Below, in pieces: positions 37,401 to 46,303 of a stretch of 64,000 nucleotides of DNA. Each line of letters starts with the position of its first letter. Positions within the stretch are counted from its first letter, which is position 1. This stretch comes from Limnomonas spitsbergensis (lineage: Eukaryota > Chlorophyta > Chlorophyceae > Chlamydomonadales): positions 868,001 to 932,000 of the forward strand of contig JAYJMM010000003.1 in NCBI GenBank assembly GCA_037349105.1, in the 5' to 3' direction. Both the position numbers and the translations under genes were made by a program. The notes beneath the pieces were generated by a model, which was not told the DNA's origin, searched no databases, and worked only from the letters and a program-made list of their open reading frames with translations.

Positions 37401-40400
37401 TGGGAGTTGCCGTACCTGAAAGGGGGCAGAATAGAGGCGAGGTAAAGGGGGCTGGCTGGGGGACTAGGTGAGGGACACGACACCTCTCTTTTAGGGCAGC
37501 GGCAAATGACACACAGTCCTTTTCAACTCCCATCTCCAACAAGGATGTGCGGCGCAGATAATAAATCTAGGGGTTAAAAATGGCTGAGTTGGAATTAAAA
37601 AAAGGAGCTTGTTGTACGGTGGCGGATTCCGCTTTGCGACTAAGCGCCATGATTACAAATCGCATTTATTCGATCAGAAGAAGCACCGGTCAGACAGCGA
37701 CAGCAATACCGTGAGAGAACAGAAAGCTGTTTAGCCCAGAAGGGCAAATGGCAAAAAGGAAACAGTGGCCAGAGAAGTTCACAGGGTTCAGGGTTCGGGC
37801 AGGTGCGCCCTGACACGCGCGCCCCTGCTCCCTTTCTCCCGTCTGTTGTTCCCTGCCCCCGTCTGCTCCCTTGATCCCCTCTGCTCCCTTTCTCCCGTCT
37901 ATTGATCCCTGCCCCGTCTGCTCCCTTGATCCCCTCTGCTCCCTTTCTCCCGTCTGTTGTTCCCTGCCCCCGTCTGCTCCCTTGATCCCCTCTGCTCTCT
38001 TTCTCCCGTCTGTTGTTCCCTGCCCCCGTCTGCTCCCTTGATCCCCTCTGCTCCCTTTCTCCCGTCTGTTGATCCCTGCCCCCGTCTGCTCCCTTGATCC
38101 CCTCTGCTCCCTTTCTCCCGTCTGTGGTTCCCTGCCCCCGTCTGCTCCCTTGATCCCCTCTGCTCCCTTTCTCCCGTCTGTGGTTCCCTGCCCCCGTCTG
38201 CTCCCTTGATCCCCTCTGCTCCCTTTTCCCGTCTGTGGTTCCCTGCCCCCGTCTGCTCCCTTGATCCCCTCTGCTCCCTTTCTCCCGTCTGTTGTTCCCT
38301 GCCCCCGTCTGCTCCCTTGATCCACTCTGCTCCCTTTTCCCGTCTGTGGTTCCCTGCCCCCGTCTGCTCACCAGCGGATGCGCAGGGCCAGTGCGCCGGG
38401 CTTCTTGTCCAGTCTGCCGTGGTACAGCTCAGAGCTGGCATTATCCAGGTAGACAGAGTTCACCAGCTACATGGGTGGGTGCAGGTCAGGTCAGGTCAGG
38501 TCAGGTCAGGGGTTCAGAGGCTTGGCAGTACGAGTTACATGGTAGAGCTGGCATTGTCCAGGTAGATAGAGTTTACCAGCTACATGGGTGTGGGGACAAG
38601 CGGGACAGACAGCTCAATCAAGGGCAGGGGCGATACAAAGCAGGGCAGACGGCGCAATCAAGTACAGCAGCACATTTCATGCTGGAGGAACAGGCAGCAA
38701 TCACACAAAAGCAGGAAGCCATGTCTTGCTGGCTGTGGCTGGCCGCGCCTATCAAACTTGTATCTGTCAGATGGAGCAAGACCCCTATTTTAGGGGCGGC
38801 ACTTCATCTTCTCAAAGATGCAAGGAGGCAGCGCAGCCCCCCCCTCACCCTGGGGCCCCAATCCCCGGATGGCGCACATGCACTGGCAGGGACAATGATG
38901 CACCTGCTCAGCTTGCATGATACGACGCCACTCAACAGCCCATACCGAACCTTCTGGACAGATCCCCTGGTCCCCATATCCCCTGGTCCCAGTACTCGAA
39001 AAAAGGTCTGGGGTGCTGACTACAAGTTAATAACCAAACACGCCCCCAAGGCCTCAGAGTCCTCCATTTAATCTCAGCAGGCCCTGCGGGAAGGGCATGC
39101 CCTTCTTCATCTATTCAGCCTCACTGAGCATCACATGCTGCTGCCTAATTTACCCCTTCCGTGCCCTCACCCCCCTCCCTACCAAGGCAGGCTCAAGGAG
39201 TCAGCCCCCCCCCCCCCGCCTCCCCCCATTATTGCTTAAGTATCCTTCCCCTCACCCTTTCCCTTATTTCCACTCCTATCACACACACACACCAATCTCC
39301 CTCTCCCCTTCCCTCCCCTTCCCCCCCCCCCCCCTCCTTTCACCGCACCCCCTCTTCTTCCCCCCTCCTTTCACCGCACATCCCACCCCTTCCCCCCTCC
39401 CCCCCTCCTTTCACCGCACCCCCCTCCCCTTCCTCCCTCCCCCCCTCCTCTCACCTGCACCCCCCTCCCCTTCCTCCCTCCCCCCCTTCTTTCACCTGCA
39501 CCCCCCTCCCCTTCCTCCCTCCCCCCCTTCTTTCACCTGCACCCCCCTCCCCTTCCTCCCTCCCCCCCTTCTTTCACCTGCACCCCCCCTCCCCTTCCTC
39601 CCTCCCCCCCTCCTCTCACCTGCGCATCTCCGGCAAAGTTCTTCGTGTCGTGTTGAAAGACTGGCAGGTGCTGGAGGACGTGATGCTTAACTGTCGACAC
39701 ATCCTCATTGCGCACCCAGTACTTGGTGGTGGAGCGGGAGAAGCCCTGGGGAGTAGAGGACAGGGGTCAGGTCGATAAGGGGGGGTGCGGGAGTAGAGGG
39801 AACGAGGGGACAGGAGTCTGGGTGATAAGGGGGGTGCGGGAGTAGTGGGAAAGAGACGACAGGGGTCAGGGTTATGAGGGGGGGTGCGGGAGTAGAGGGA
39901 AGTAGAGGAGAGGGGTCAGGGTGATAAGGGGGGGTGCGGGAGAAGAGGGAAAGAGAGGAGAGGGGTCAGGTTGATAAGGGGGGGTGCGGGAGTAGAGGGA
40001 AATAGATGAGAGGGGTCAGGTTGATAAGGGGGGGTGCGGGAGTAGAGGGAAAGAGAGGAGAGGGGTCAGGGTGATAAGGGGGGGTGCGGGAGAAGCCCCG
40101 GAAATAGAGGACAGGGGTCAGGGTGATAAGGGGGGGTGCGGGAGTAGAGGGAAAGAGAGGACAGGGGTCAGGGTGATAAGGTAGGGTGCGGAAGTCGAGG
40201 GAAAGAGAGGAGAGGGTTCAGGGTGATCAGGGGGGGTGCGGGAGTTAGAGGGAAATAGATGAGAGGGGTCAGGTTGATAAGGGGGGGTGTGGGAGTAGAG
40301 GGAAAGAGTGGAGAGGGGTCAGGGTGATAAGGGGGGGTGCGGAAGTCGAGGGAAAGAGAGGAGAGGGTTCAGGGTGATCAGGGGGGGTGCGGGAGAAGCC

Positions 40401-43400
40401 CCGGAAATAGACGACAGGGGTCAGGGTGATAAGGGGGGGTGCGGGAGTAGAGGGAAAGAGAGGACAGGGGTCAGGGTGATAAGGTAGGGTGCGGAAGTCG
40501 AGGGAAAGAGAGGAGAGGGGTCAGGGTGATAAGGGGGGGTGCGGGAGTAGAGGGAAATAGAGGACAGGGGTCTGGGTGGCAGGCCTTTGGGGGGAACATG
40601 ACCCAGAGAGCCGCTCTTCAGGGAAATGCGCAGTGATGTGTTGATGCCGTCCCCCTGACGCCGTCTCCCTCGATAAAGGGCAAGACTTTGCAATTTCCCC
40701 TAGCTGGGCAGCAGGAGTACGGCATGGCACCCCATGGACTGTTGACTCGTGCATCATCATCATGGACACATCTTCAGCTCGTCAACTGTCGCATTTGAAG
40801 TAACAGCGGCGAAACCACCCCCCCCACCCTACCCTCTGATACGCTGGGTTCTCCCTTTATTCCGCGTCACCCCCGAACTCTGTAACACGCTTCAGGTTCT
40901 AGGAGGAAAAGCTGAACCAGCGCCCGGGCCTCGTCCAAAACATGAAAAAACTGCTCAAAACATTGTTTAACCGCCCACCTCCAATATCCACACCTGCACT
41001 GAAGAGTCCATGCACACCGCCCAGCAAAGGGGTCTCCAACTCCCCCGGAAGGTTCATTCCCCCAAACTGCACACGGAGCCCCGTTGCCCAGCCCTAAAGC
41101 TGGATCGCCCTTGCATACTTCATGCATCCCTGCTTGTTCCTGGCTGCCTGTTCTGCCCCCATCCGCCCTGGACAGTCCCTGCACACCGCTCAGCCCTTAA
41201 GCTGGATCGCCCTTGCACACTTCATGCATCCCTGCTTGTTCCTGTCTGCCTGTTCTGCCCCCACCCGCCCTGGACAGTCCCTGCACACCGCTCAGCCCTT
41301 AAGCTGGATCGCCCTTGCACACTTCATGCATCCCTGCTTGTTCCTGGCTGCCTGTTCTGCCCCCACTCGCGCTGGACAGTCCCTGCACACCGCCCAGCCC
41401 TAAAGCTGGATCGCCCTTGCACACTTCATGCATCCCTGCTTGTTCCTGTCTGCCTGTTCTGCCCCCACCCGCCCTGGACAGTCCCTGCACACCGCCCAGC
41501 CCTTAAGCTGGATCGCCCTTGCACACTTCATGCATCCCTGCTTGTTCCTGGCTGCCTGTTCTGCCCCCACCCGCCCTGGACAGTCCCTGCACACCCCTCA
41601 GCCCTTAAGCTGGATCGCCCTTGCACACTTCATGCATCCCTGCTTGTTCCTGGCTGCCTGTTCTGCCCCCACCTGCGCTGAGTCATCGTTCTGCACCCCG
41701 CTGGTGTCCCCCCTGAGCTTGGAGTAGACGTTGGAGAGCGACACCAGCAGGTCCGAGTAGTTCCCCTGCACCCAGGGCTGCTGATGCAGGTGGGCTACGT
41801 AGAACTGACGACAAGGCGCGTGGGGCAGCATCTTGTCATGCTTCTTCAGGATCTTGTGGAAGCCCTGTATCAGCGGAGCGTGGGAGAGAGGGGTAAGGAT
41901 GGGGGGTTCAGGGAAAAGGGGTTGAGGCAGGGTACAGGGACATGGGGATGAGGCTCGCATAAGAGTGTTCAGAGGCCCATTACCTGGGACACACTGTCAG
42001 ACACGTATCGTCTAAACCAATCACAGCCCCCCTTCACTCCAACATGGAGTTTAAGGTGGATCAGGTAACATTAATGTGTCACATTTTCAAACATCGCATA
42101 AGCCCGCAAGAAAGTAATTTTTTCCACTCCCCTTCCATGCAGACACTCCGCTCAAGGAGGCCATCTTTGAGCAAGCTATAACATAGACCAGCAGTAGAGG
42201 CCCTCTTGTCTCTGTTCCCGATACCAGCAGAGAAGCGAGCCTGGCCCCCATGCAGCATTAATCGCCTCCCCATGCAGCATTAACCGCTCCCATGCAGCAT
42301 TAATCGCTCCCATGCAGCATTAACCGCTCCCATGCAGCATTAACCGTCTCCCCATGCAGCATTAACCGCTCCCATGCAGCATTAACCACCTCCCCATGCA
42401 GGATTAACCACTCCCATGCAGCATTAACCGCCTCCCCATGCAGCATTCACCGATCCTATGCAGCATTAACTGCTCCCATGCAGCATTTACCGCTCTCATG
42501 CAGCATTAATCGCTCCCATGCAGCATGAACCGCCTCCCCATGCAGCATTAATCGCTCCCATGCAGCATTAACCACCTCCCCATGCAGCATTAACCGCTCC
42601 CATGCAGCATTAACCGCTCCCATGCAGCATTAACCGCCTCCCCATGCAGCATTAATCGCTCCCATGCAGCATTAACCACCTCCCCATGCAGCATTAACCG
42701 CTCCCATGCAGCATTAACCGCTCCCATGCAGCATTAACCGTTCCCATGCAGCATTAACCGCTCCCATGCAGCATTAACCGCTCCCATGCAGCATTAACCG
42801 CCTCCCCATGCAGCATGAACCGCTCCCATGCAGCATTAACCGCCTCCCCATGCAGCATAAAACACTCCCACGCAGCATTAACCGCCTCCCCATGCAGCAT
42901 TAAGTGCTCCCATGCAGCATTAACCGCTCCCATGCAGCATTTACCACTCCCATGCAGCATTAATCACTCCCATGCAGCATTAACTGCTCCCATGCAGCAT
43001 TTACCGCTCCCATGCAGGATTCAATGGCACTTATGCAGCATTAACCGACTCCCCATGCAGCATTAACCACTCCCATGCAGCATTAACTGCTCCCATGCAG
43101 CATTCACCGCTCCCATGCAGCATTCACCGCTCCCATACAGCATTAACCCCCTCCCCATGCAGCACTAACTGCTACCATGCAGCATTAACCGCTCCCATGC
43201 AGCATGAACCGCTCCTATGCAGCAGTAACTGCTCTCGCGCAGCATTAACCGCTCCCATGCAACATTAACCACCTCCCCATGCAGCATTAACGGCTCCTAT
43301 GCAGCATTAGCCGCTCCCATGCAGCATTAACTGCTCCCATGCAGCTTTACCCTCTCCCATGCAGCATTAACCGCTCCCATGCAGCATTCATGGCTCTTAT

Positions 43401-45333
43401 GCAGCATTAACCGCTCCCATGCAGCATTAATCGCTCTCATGCAGCATTAACCGCCTCCCCATGCAGCATTAACCGCTCCCATGCAGCATAAACCGCTCCC
43501 ATGCAGCATTCACCGTCTCCTCATGCAGCATTAACCGCTCCCATGCAGCATTTACCCCTCCCCATGCAGCATTAACTGCTACCATGAAGCATTAACCGCT
43601 CCCATGCAGCATTAACCGCTCCCATGCAGCATTAACCGCTCCCATGCAGCATTAACCGCACCCATGCAGCATTAACCGCTGCCTCTTCCTCTCTGATGAT
43701 GCAGACTGAGACTTTGACAAACTCCTTAATTTCCTTCCAAAATAGTGCTGTAGGAGGAAAAGGTTGACAGATTACTGCATCCCCCTGTCCCTCCTTCCAT
43801 ATCCATCCTTTCACCTCAAGCAACACTCATAATTAAGTTGAGGTTGACAAACTCAACCTCGGCCACAGTTTTCCTCCTCCCACGTCCACCCCTTCACCTT
43901 CCACAGCACCTACCATGTAGTTCAGGTTGACAAACTTCTCCAGCTGCAGGAAGTCGTCTCCGATTCTGTGGGCCTCTTTGAGTAAGACGTCCTTAGTGGC
44001 CTGCAGGGTATGGGGAGGAAACAGGGGGGGGGGGGGGTAAGTACCCTTGGCTTGCTTTGGGGCAACCTTTGGGATTGGGGGGGAGGCTTTTACAGCGCCT
44101 GCATATCCATACCCCAGAGGAAATGTGATCCATGCCAGAGGAGCCACCTCAACATGGGCGCTGCCCTCATGCGCTGACGCACAGTCTGAGGAGTTTTTCT
44201 GCCAGGAGAGGGAACACCCTCCTAGTTTTTTGCCTGGACTTGCCCATTTCTTACCTGGCCACACCAGACAGCGCATCAAATCTCCCCCACCTGCTCATGC
44301 CCATATCATCCCACCTGTGAATCCTTCTCAGCGTTGGCGGCCTTGGTCTGCATCTTAGACAGCTCAGAGCGCAGCTTCTCCACCAGGCTCTGCGTGAACT
44401 TGTTAACCTTCTCAACCTGTCCAGTGATGACAAGAGGGGCATGCAAGCGGGCATCAGAAGAATGCAAGGCAGTCCAGCCATGGATGGGGGAGGCGCAAAT
44501 ATGCCTGGGATACATGACATGAGATGAATAGATGCGAAGGGAGGAGCTGGAAGGTGAAGGATGTGTGGAATGAAAGATGCATGACCAACGCGGAACCCAT
44601 GGCAGACGTGGGTGGTGTTTTTATACATAAACAATCAAGCGCATGCAGACATGTGCATGGTGATGTGCATGCAGATATGTGCATGCAGATATGTGCATGC
44701 ACATGTGTCCATGCAAATATGTGCAAGGGCTTACATCGAGCTCTAGCTTCCTGAAGAATGCCTCCTCTGAGCTATTGTCTTTATTGCTGTATCGCTGCAC
44801 CGTCAAGGAAGTGGTCCTGGGCGAGTAGGAGGCCTGGCCAGTGTTGCCCTGCTCCGCCTGCGCCTTGATGAGCGACTTGAGGCCGGAGTAGTCAATATAG
44901 TTGTCCTGCGTTGGGGAGGGAAATACTGTTCGATGCAGAGTGCATCAGCAACAATTCACCTACTACCTTTCCTTTGGCCGGCAGGGCGTTTGGCGCGGCC
45001 AGGCTTGTTGCTTAGGCCACCGACATTTTAACCAGTCCAGGTTTGTTCCCCATTGGCCCAGTGGTGGCCAGGTGGTCAGTTGACGATTACAATAAACACT
45101 TCAGGGCAGGGAGCCAGGAACACAAGAGTGCATGCCGGTGTGCTTGCGCTATGATGCACTTTGCATGGCATGCAAGTGACATAGCATGGCGTGCAGGCCT
45201 TGCGGTCTAGTTGCGTAGGTTGGGATGAGTGAAGTGAAGCAATGCTTCAGACCCAGCACCATGCAACCAGTTATGTGTGTCTCACCTTCCATTCAGGCTT
45301 GAGCTTGTTCGCTAGATACTGCCCGTACTTCAT
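25465..45333 (-). CDS. VTC4: Vacuolar transporter chaperone 4-type polyphosphate polymerase
   Basis: Seventeen exons join in perfect phase to 2205 bases (734 aa): 45286-45333, 44735-44905, 44315-44416, 43914-44000, 41673-41864, 39620-39745, 38372-38466, 37291-37415, 34378-34559, 33700-33830, 32670-32754, 32305-32388, 31399-31541, 30913-31016, 26737-26931, 26116-26258, 25465-25656. Residues 1 to about 190 are an SPX domain: start [16 protein letters not shown], and lysine-rich KILKKHDK at 140-147, expected to sense inositol pyrophosphates. Residues 200-480 form the tunnel polymerase domain, with TTKYW (K208), LRIRW (R271, R273), [25 protein letters not shown] (E432) and HKFSKFIHG (K461, K464) in family positions. 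The C-terminus is a DUF202-type anchor ([11 protein letters not shown]) with three membrane spans. The yeast enzyme makes polyphosphate from ATP and passes it through the membrane. Length matches yeast Vtc4 (about 720 aa). All key charged residues appear present. The gene spans almost 20 kb because of repeat-filled introns. Confidence 0.95.
25836..25902. repeat. Perfect hairpin in VTC4 intron 16
   Basis: Arms containing AATTATTAACTACGTTTCTT and its reverse complement flank a loop of about 16 bases. The stem is at least 22 perfectly paired bases with an A/T-rich base that pairs less well. It resembles a tiny foldback element. It lies inside the last VTC4 intron, so the transcript could form the hairpin. 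Confidence 0.8.
26911..27180. repeat. VTC4: Acceptor-side array of VTC4 exon 15, 3 copies
   Basis: A unit of roughly 100-114 bp occurs three times. Each copy carries the sequence that, on the minus strand, is the exon 15 acceptor plus the first exon codons (CAG then GCCGCCCGGCGC). The functional copy is at 26921-26940; the others are near 27021 and 27135. Confidence 0.8.
27465..27645 (-). repeat. Intronic dispersed element, copy in VTC4 intron 14
   Basis: On the minus strand it begins CAGTGTTTTTTGC and continues with CAGCTACATTTCAG, several GGCC-rich blocks including GGCCAGCC, and GGCCGGTCCAGGTTTGG. It matches copies at 31205-31398 and 33520-33699, but here it is not at a splice site. Confidence 0.65.
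27834..30900. repeat. 38-bp minisatellite, about 80 copies, VTC4 intron 14
   Basis: Unit GTGGCTCTCGAGCCCCGGTT then CCACCCTCATATTAAGTG (plus strand), with ATA/TTAA or AGTAA variants, single-base changes and a few 40-bp units with an extra TG. The array runs up to the end of exon 14. Aligned to the minus strand, the unit resembles the exon 14 to intron junction: GGGCTTCGGAGCCACGACAG then TAGGTGAGAGGGAAACC. Most copies read ATGAGG where the real donor reads GTGAGA, so the donor has been lost in the repeats. Confidence 0.9.
31197..31398 (-). repeat. Intronic element starting at the VTC4 intron 13 donor
   Basis: The intron begins GTGCGAGCAGTGTTTCTTTT, then TTCGTGACTCAGCTACATGT, then GGCC-rich blocks, ending near GGTGGACATGTAGCC and an A-run. 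The ends form imperfect inverted repeats (GTGTTTCTTTTTTCG and CATGTAGCC with A-run). It matches the intron 10 copy from the splice site onward. Confidence 0.7.
31550..31795. repeat. Purine-rich tract in VTC4 intron 12
   Basis: GGGGAGAGGGGAAGGGAGGG-type sequence, nearly pure purine on the plus strand, next to the exon 13 acceptor. On the sense (minus) strand it forms a very long pyrimidine tract upstream of the AG. Confidence 0.75.
32755..33150. repeat. VTC4: Acceptor-side array of VTC4 exon 11, about 6 copies
   Basis: A unit of about 58 bp contains GCGCGTGATCTCAGTCCTGA, which on the minus strand is TCAG, the acceptor, followed by the first codons of exon 11 (ACTGAGATCACGCGC). Copies differ by G-run length. 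Only the first, at 32736-32760, is followed by the rest of the exon. Confidence 0.85.
33520..33699 (-). repeat. Intronic element starting at the VTC4 intron 10 donor
   Basis: The intron starts GTGAGAAGCAGGGCTTCTTT, then TTTCGAGACCCATG, and continues in parallel with the intron 13 copy: CTGGCCAGAGGC, GGCCAGCC, GTAGGCCAGTCCAGGTTTTGG, and GGTGGACTCGTAGCCAAAAC. The homology begins at the splice site itself. Confidence 0.7.
34260..34690. repeat. VTC4: Partial duplicates of VTC4 exon 9 in both flanking introns
   Basis: Near 34260-34315 the minus strand reads [15 protein letters not shown] followed by GTGGAT, a diverged copy of the exon 9 end [15 protein letters not shown] and its donor. Near 34605-34670 it carries a copy of the exon 9 start, behind an acceptor-like GCAAG. 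The true exon is 34378-34559. Each duplicate includes the splice border. Confidence 0.75.
34820..35245. repeat. Dispersed sequence shared with 5045-5760
   Basis: Shared blocks include TAGATTTGATYTGCC, TTAATTAATTATT and GGGTGYGCGAAC, with TACCGTAGA nearby. The blocks occur in a different order in the F-box/LRR intron at 5045-5760, and GTGCGCGAACCCTA also occurs at 2272-2285. Probably fragments of an old element. Confidence 0.45.
35512..35655. mobile_element. Truncated hAT-like MITE inside the VTC4 intron 8 array
   Basis: It starts CAGGGTTACCCTGTACAGAA and continues with ATACGGT and GGATACG motifs, then GGACAGGTAAGAAAATGGCC, matching the complete element at 54109-54303. The right end is not clear. 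Minisatellite-like sequence lies on its left (CGCCCACACAGTACCG) and the array on its right, so it seems to have landed in the array. Confidence 0.65.
35640..37330. repeat. VTC4: 68-bp array copying the exon 8 to intron 8 junction of VTC4, about 25 copies
   Basis: Each 68-bp unit contains, on the minus strand, GGCAGAGGACAGGGTGGTGC then CCTTCYTGGACG, which is the 3' end of exon 8 ([11 protein letters not shown]), followed by GTGAGGAGAGGTACTGTGTG, the 5' splice site and start of the intron. Only the outermost unit (about 37275-37330) is joined to the rest of exon 8. The others are near-identical potential donors. Long open frames on the plus strand arise because the unit lacks stops. Confidence 0.95.
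37833..38371. repeat. VTC4: 56-bp array next to the exon 7 donor of VTC4, about 9 copies
   Basis: On the minus strand the real intron begins GTGAGCAGACGGGGGCAGGG. The repeated unit reads GGGAGCAGACGGGGGCAGGG, then AACAACAGACGGGAGAAAGG and a GGGATCAA segment. The unit therefore starts at the splice site, with the donor GT changed to GG. Confidence 0.85.
38531..38590. repeat. VTC4: Partial duplicate of VTC4 exon 7 and its acceptor
   Basis: The minus strand repeats the acceptor ATGTAG and then reads [12 protein letters not shown], a near copy of the exon 7 start [12 protein letters not shown], before a stop. It lies about 65 bp upstream of the true exon in intron 6. Confidence 0.85.
39360..39622. 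repeat. VTC4: Donor-side array of VTC4 exon 6, about 5 copies
   Basis: Plus-strand units of about 45 bp contain TTTCACCTGCACCCCCCTCC. On the minus strand each gives GTGCAG followed by GTGAAAG, a good donor-like sequence, and a purine-rich run. The true donor (GCGCAG then GTGAGAGG) forms the first unit at 39611-39622. Confidence 0.8.
39746..40590. repeat. VTC4: Acceptor-side array of VTC4 exon 6, about 14 copies
   Basis: Units of about 60 bp read GGGGTCAGGGTGATAAGGGG then GGGTGCGGGAGTAGAGGGAA on the plus strand. Some (near 40091 and 40391) contain GGGAGAAGCCCCGG, which on the minus strand matches the exon 6 border (CCAG then GGCTTCTCCC). The array starts at the true exon 6 acceptor at 39746. 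Confidence 0.8.
41090..41672. repeat. VTC4: 102-bp array starting at the exon 5 donor of VTC4, about 5.7 copies
   Basis: The unit, on the minus strand, starts GTGGGGGCAGAACAGGCAGC, exactly the sequence that follows exon 5 (GCGCAG). It continues through ATGCATGAAGTGTGCAAGGG to GCAGGGACTGTCCAGGGCGG, then the next GTGGGGGC. Each copy therefore has its own donor-like start. Confidence 0.9.
42240..43680. repeat. 20-bp satellite in VTC4 intron 4
   Basis: About 70 tandem units of CATGCAGCATTAACCGCTCC, interspersed with longer units carrying CCGCCTCCC and with point variants (TTCACC, TTAATC, TTTACC). I see no relation to the flanking exons, unlike most other arrays of this gene. Confidence 0.9.
44640..44730. 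repeat. Short ATGTGCATGCAG repeat near the VTC4 exon 2 donor
   Basis: Several copies of GTGCATGCAGATAT-type units lie just inside intron 2. Confidence 0.7.
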
Positions 45334-46303
45334 GTTGGCAAGGCGTCAACCTGCATGTGAGATCAGTAAAGCGTTGCTGAACTAATGAACGATCAGCCGC
45401 ACTTGAAGCGAGGGCAGCGCGAACGGACAGGGACTGTGGGACTCAGGGGCGACAATGGGAATCGAGGGTTGGCATCGTCGCCACGACATTAAAAGCCATG
45501 CATAGATGCAGCGGTGAGCTCAATGCCCTGATAGAGACAGTGATACTGTCGAATTTCCCATCAGCAGGGTGGGCGCACTATCACGCCATCCACCATGCTG
45601 ATTGGCGCAACAGCTCAATCGATGGCCAACGTGGTGTCATCGGTAGTACCCACAATAAATGATGAGAGTCTCCCCCGAATGACCCTGGCTATCACGCACC
45701 AGGAGCAACCGCGACTTCGACTGAAGGAAAGCACAGTAATATGGTATGCTTCTTACGCACAGCCGCCTAGGTGGAATCAATTAGGAATCGAATAATGGAG
45801 GAATCTTTGTCTGCTACATAATGTGCTGTCACTATCCGGTATTGCCATTTCGCTCCAGAACCAAAAATAGGCTGTCTATTGCGCATGCGGGCGCATACTA
45901 CAGGCACCTCCAGCCAAATTTTAGTGGGGAGGTCATATCTGATAGGTGGGTCCACTTATTACTGTTCACTGGGAGTTATTTCCCACAGCGAACTCATATA
46001 GTACCGGATGCACTAACGGGCGCAAATTAATTTGAAGTTTCACTCCTATCCTAGCGATATTAGTGCACCCTTTCTTCATCGCTGCTGTCTCGCAAGGTCT
46101 GAGCTTGCCCCGTCCTGACTCCTTCAACTTGCATTGATTGTAGCCAGGATGGCAGACCAAGCATTTCGACGCACTGATGCCAAAGCCTTTTTTGCGGTAA
46201 GAACGTCTTCCCGGGTATGCACTACCACCTGTTGAGCGAACCGTGATTCCCTTGGGGAAACTGGCATCAATAGACCGGAGCACGATGTAGCGGTACCAAC
46301 GCG
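45334..46303. promoter_or_regulatory. Divergent promoter region between VTC4 and VTC1-like genes
   Basis: The two start codons lie 970 bp apart and face away from each other. The VTC4 start has an A at -3 (CCAAC before ATG). I searched by eye for a phosphate-response motif of the GNATATNC type and saw none. Part of this region may encode an upstream exon of the VTC1-like gene, because the exon at 46304 is preceded by an acceptor-like CATGCAG. Confidence 0.5.

Noticed and set aside
35603..37471. Two plus-strand open frames of over 600 codons ([16 protein letters not shown] type)
   Set aside because: Translation of the 68-bp minisatellite. The unit length cycles through all frames, and the true gene is on the minus strand.
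37640..38441. Minus-strand frames reading [19 protein letters not shown] repeats
   Set aside because: Translation of the 56-bp array of VTC4 intron 7; only 38372-38466 is exon.
43680..43750. Possible extra VTC4 exon on the minus strand
   Set aside because: Exon 4 joins exon 5 directly in phase and in family alignment (NLNYM then [11 protein letters not shown]); the candidate has no place in the SPX domain.
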